DNA from: Aquimarina sp.
GTDB lineage: Bacteria; Bacteroidota; Bacteroidia; Flavobacteriales; Flavobacteriaceae
Assembly (NCBI GenBank): GCA_020628975.1
Contig: JAHDEF010000101.1
Span: 1 to 6,541, forward strand
Direction: 5' to 3'
DNA: 6,541 bases
In this document: positions 5,797-6,541 of the stretch, piece by piece
Numbering within the stretch: the first letter of the stretch is position 1
How the letters are laid out: every line of letters begins with the position of its first letter
Made by a program: the position numbers and the translations under genes
Notes under the pieces: generated by a model
What the model saw: only the letters and a program-made list of their open reading frames with translations
The model's database searches: none
Told to the model about the DNA's origin: nothing

Positions 5797-6541
5797 ATGA
5801 AATCTCCACTTTTAGTATTTAATCAAAAAGGGATTTATTGTGCAGAAGCCGATGTGTACCTAGACCCGTGGCGACCTGTCGATAAAGCCTTAATTACGCA
5901 CGGTCACTCTGATCATAGTTGTTGGGGACATAAAAAATACATTACTCACTACGACAATATTCCTATTATCAAACACCGATTAGGTGATATTCATGTCTCA
6001 GGGGTTGAATACGGAGAAGAGTTTACCGTTAACGGAGTTACATTTTCGTTTTTCCCCGCAGGGCATATTATAGGTTCTTCTCAAATACGTGTTGCATTTC
6101 AAGGGGAAGTTTGGGTGTATTCTGGAGATTACAAAAAAGAAGTCGACGGTATATCAAAACCGTTCGAACCCGTAAAATGTCACACTTTTATAACAGAATG
6201 CACATTTGGTTTACCCGTTTTTAAGTGGATGCCTCAGGCACAAGTTTTTGAAGATATTAATACGTGGTGGCAATCAAATCAAGCGAATGATCAAACGACG
6301 GTATTATTTGGTTACACATTAGGTAAAGCACAACGACTACTAAGTGGTCTTAACCCTGATATTGGTAAAATATACACTCATGCTGCCGTCGAAAATATGA
6401 CCGATATTTTACGTCAGCAAGTAGCATTTCCTGAAACCATCCGAATAACTAAAGAAACTACCAAGCAAGAATTATTAGGAAACATAGTAATAGCACCCCC
6501 AAGTGCGCATGGTTCACCTTGGATAAGAAAAATGACACCCT
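5797..6541 (+). CDS. Ligase-associated DNA exonuclease (metallo-beta-lactamase fold), N-terminal part
   Basis: The frame opens at the ATG at 5797 and runs off the right edge without a stop, giving 248 residues; family members are usually about 330-350 long. It is a metallo-beta-lactamase / beta-CASP type nuclease. The metal-binding motif ALITHGHSDH (31-40, with His35, His37, Asp39, His40), FPAGHIIGSSQ (86-96, His90), YSGDYKKE (109-116, Asp111) and TECTFGLPVF (133-142) match the ligase-associated DNA exonuclease family (TIGR04122). YTLGKAQRLL (173-182) resembles the matching beta-CASP segment. In Bacteroidota this gene usually comes before an ATP-dependent DNA ligase and a DEXH helicase in a DNA repair cluster; those would lie beyond the window. 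No terminator is visible after the upstream glycosyltransferase, so read-through is possible, but the function is unrelated. Confidence 0.9.
   Translation, partial: MKSPLLVFNQKGIYCAEADVYLDPWRPVDKALITHGHSDHSCWGHKKYITHYDNIPIIKHRLGDIHVSGVEYGEEFTVNGVTFSFFPAGHIIGSSQIRVAFQGEVWVYSGDYKKEVDGISKPFEPVKCHTFITECTFGLPVFKWMPQAQVFEDINTWWQSNQANDQTTVLFGYTLGKAQRLLSGLNPDIGKIYTHAAVENMTDILRQQVAFPETIRITKETTKQELLGNIVIAPPSAHGSPWIRKMTP

Overview
The window is AT-rich DNA from a member of the Bacteroidota, most likely a flavobacterium. This rests on the low GC content, the lack of Shine-Dalgarno-like motifs before the genes, intergenic repeats of a kind I associate with flavobacterial genomes, and gene families typical of that group. 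All supported genes lie on the + strand. No tRNA, rRNA, CRISPR or insertion sequence is visible.

Bases 2-1936 hold the end of a radical-SAM gene of the arsenosugar type (arsS, cut by the window edge), a TIGR04282/DUF2064-type transferase gene, and a class II purine nucleoside phosphorylase gene. The last two overlap by four bases (ATGA). A GC-rich palindromic intergenic repeat (about 1969-2050) separates them from a SAM-dependent methyltransferase of the arsenosugar ArsM type (2070-3038). A strong hairpin terminator follows (3091-3138).

Bases 3205-5718 hold two paralogous exported DUF547 proteins, with a hairpin terminator between them (4075-4103), and a family 2 glycosyltransferase of the TIGR04283 arsenosugar type. 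That last gene has no ATG and appears to start at TTG. From 5797 to the window edge lies the N-terminal part of a metallo-beta-lactamase-fold, ligase-associated DNA exonuclease. It probably opens an unrelated DNA-repair cluster (exonuclease, ATP-dependent ligase, helicase).

Together the genes suggest an organoarsenical route. ArsM methylates arsenite to a dimethylarsenic species. ArsS adds the 5'-deoxyadenosyl group of SAM. The phosphorylase, which carries Asp at the usual base-specificity position, removes adenine to leave an arsinoyl-ribose 1-phosphate. TIGR04282 and TIGR04283 then activate and/or transfer the arsenoribose to an aglycone. The first two steps rest on family knowledge; the later ones are inference. 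The role of the two DUF547 proteins is unknown.
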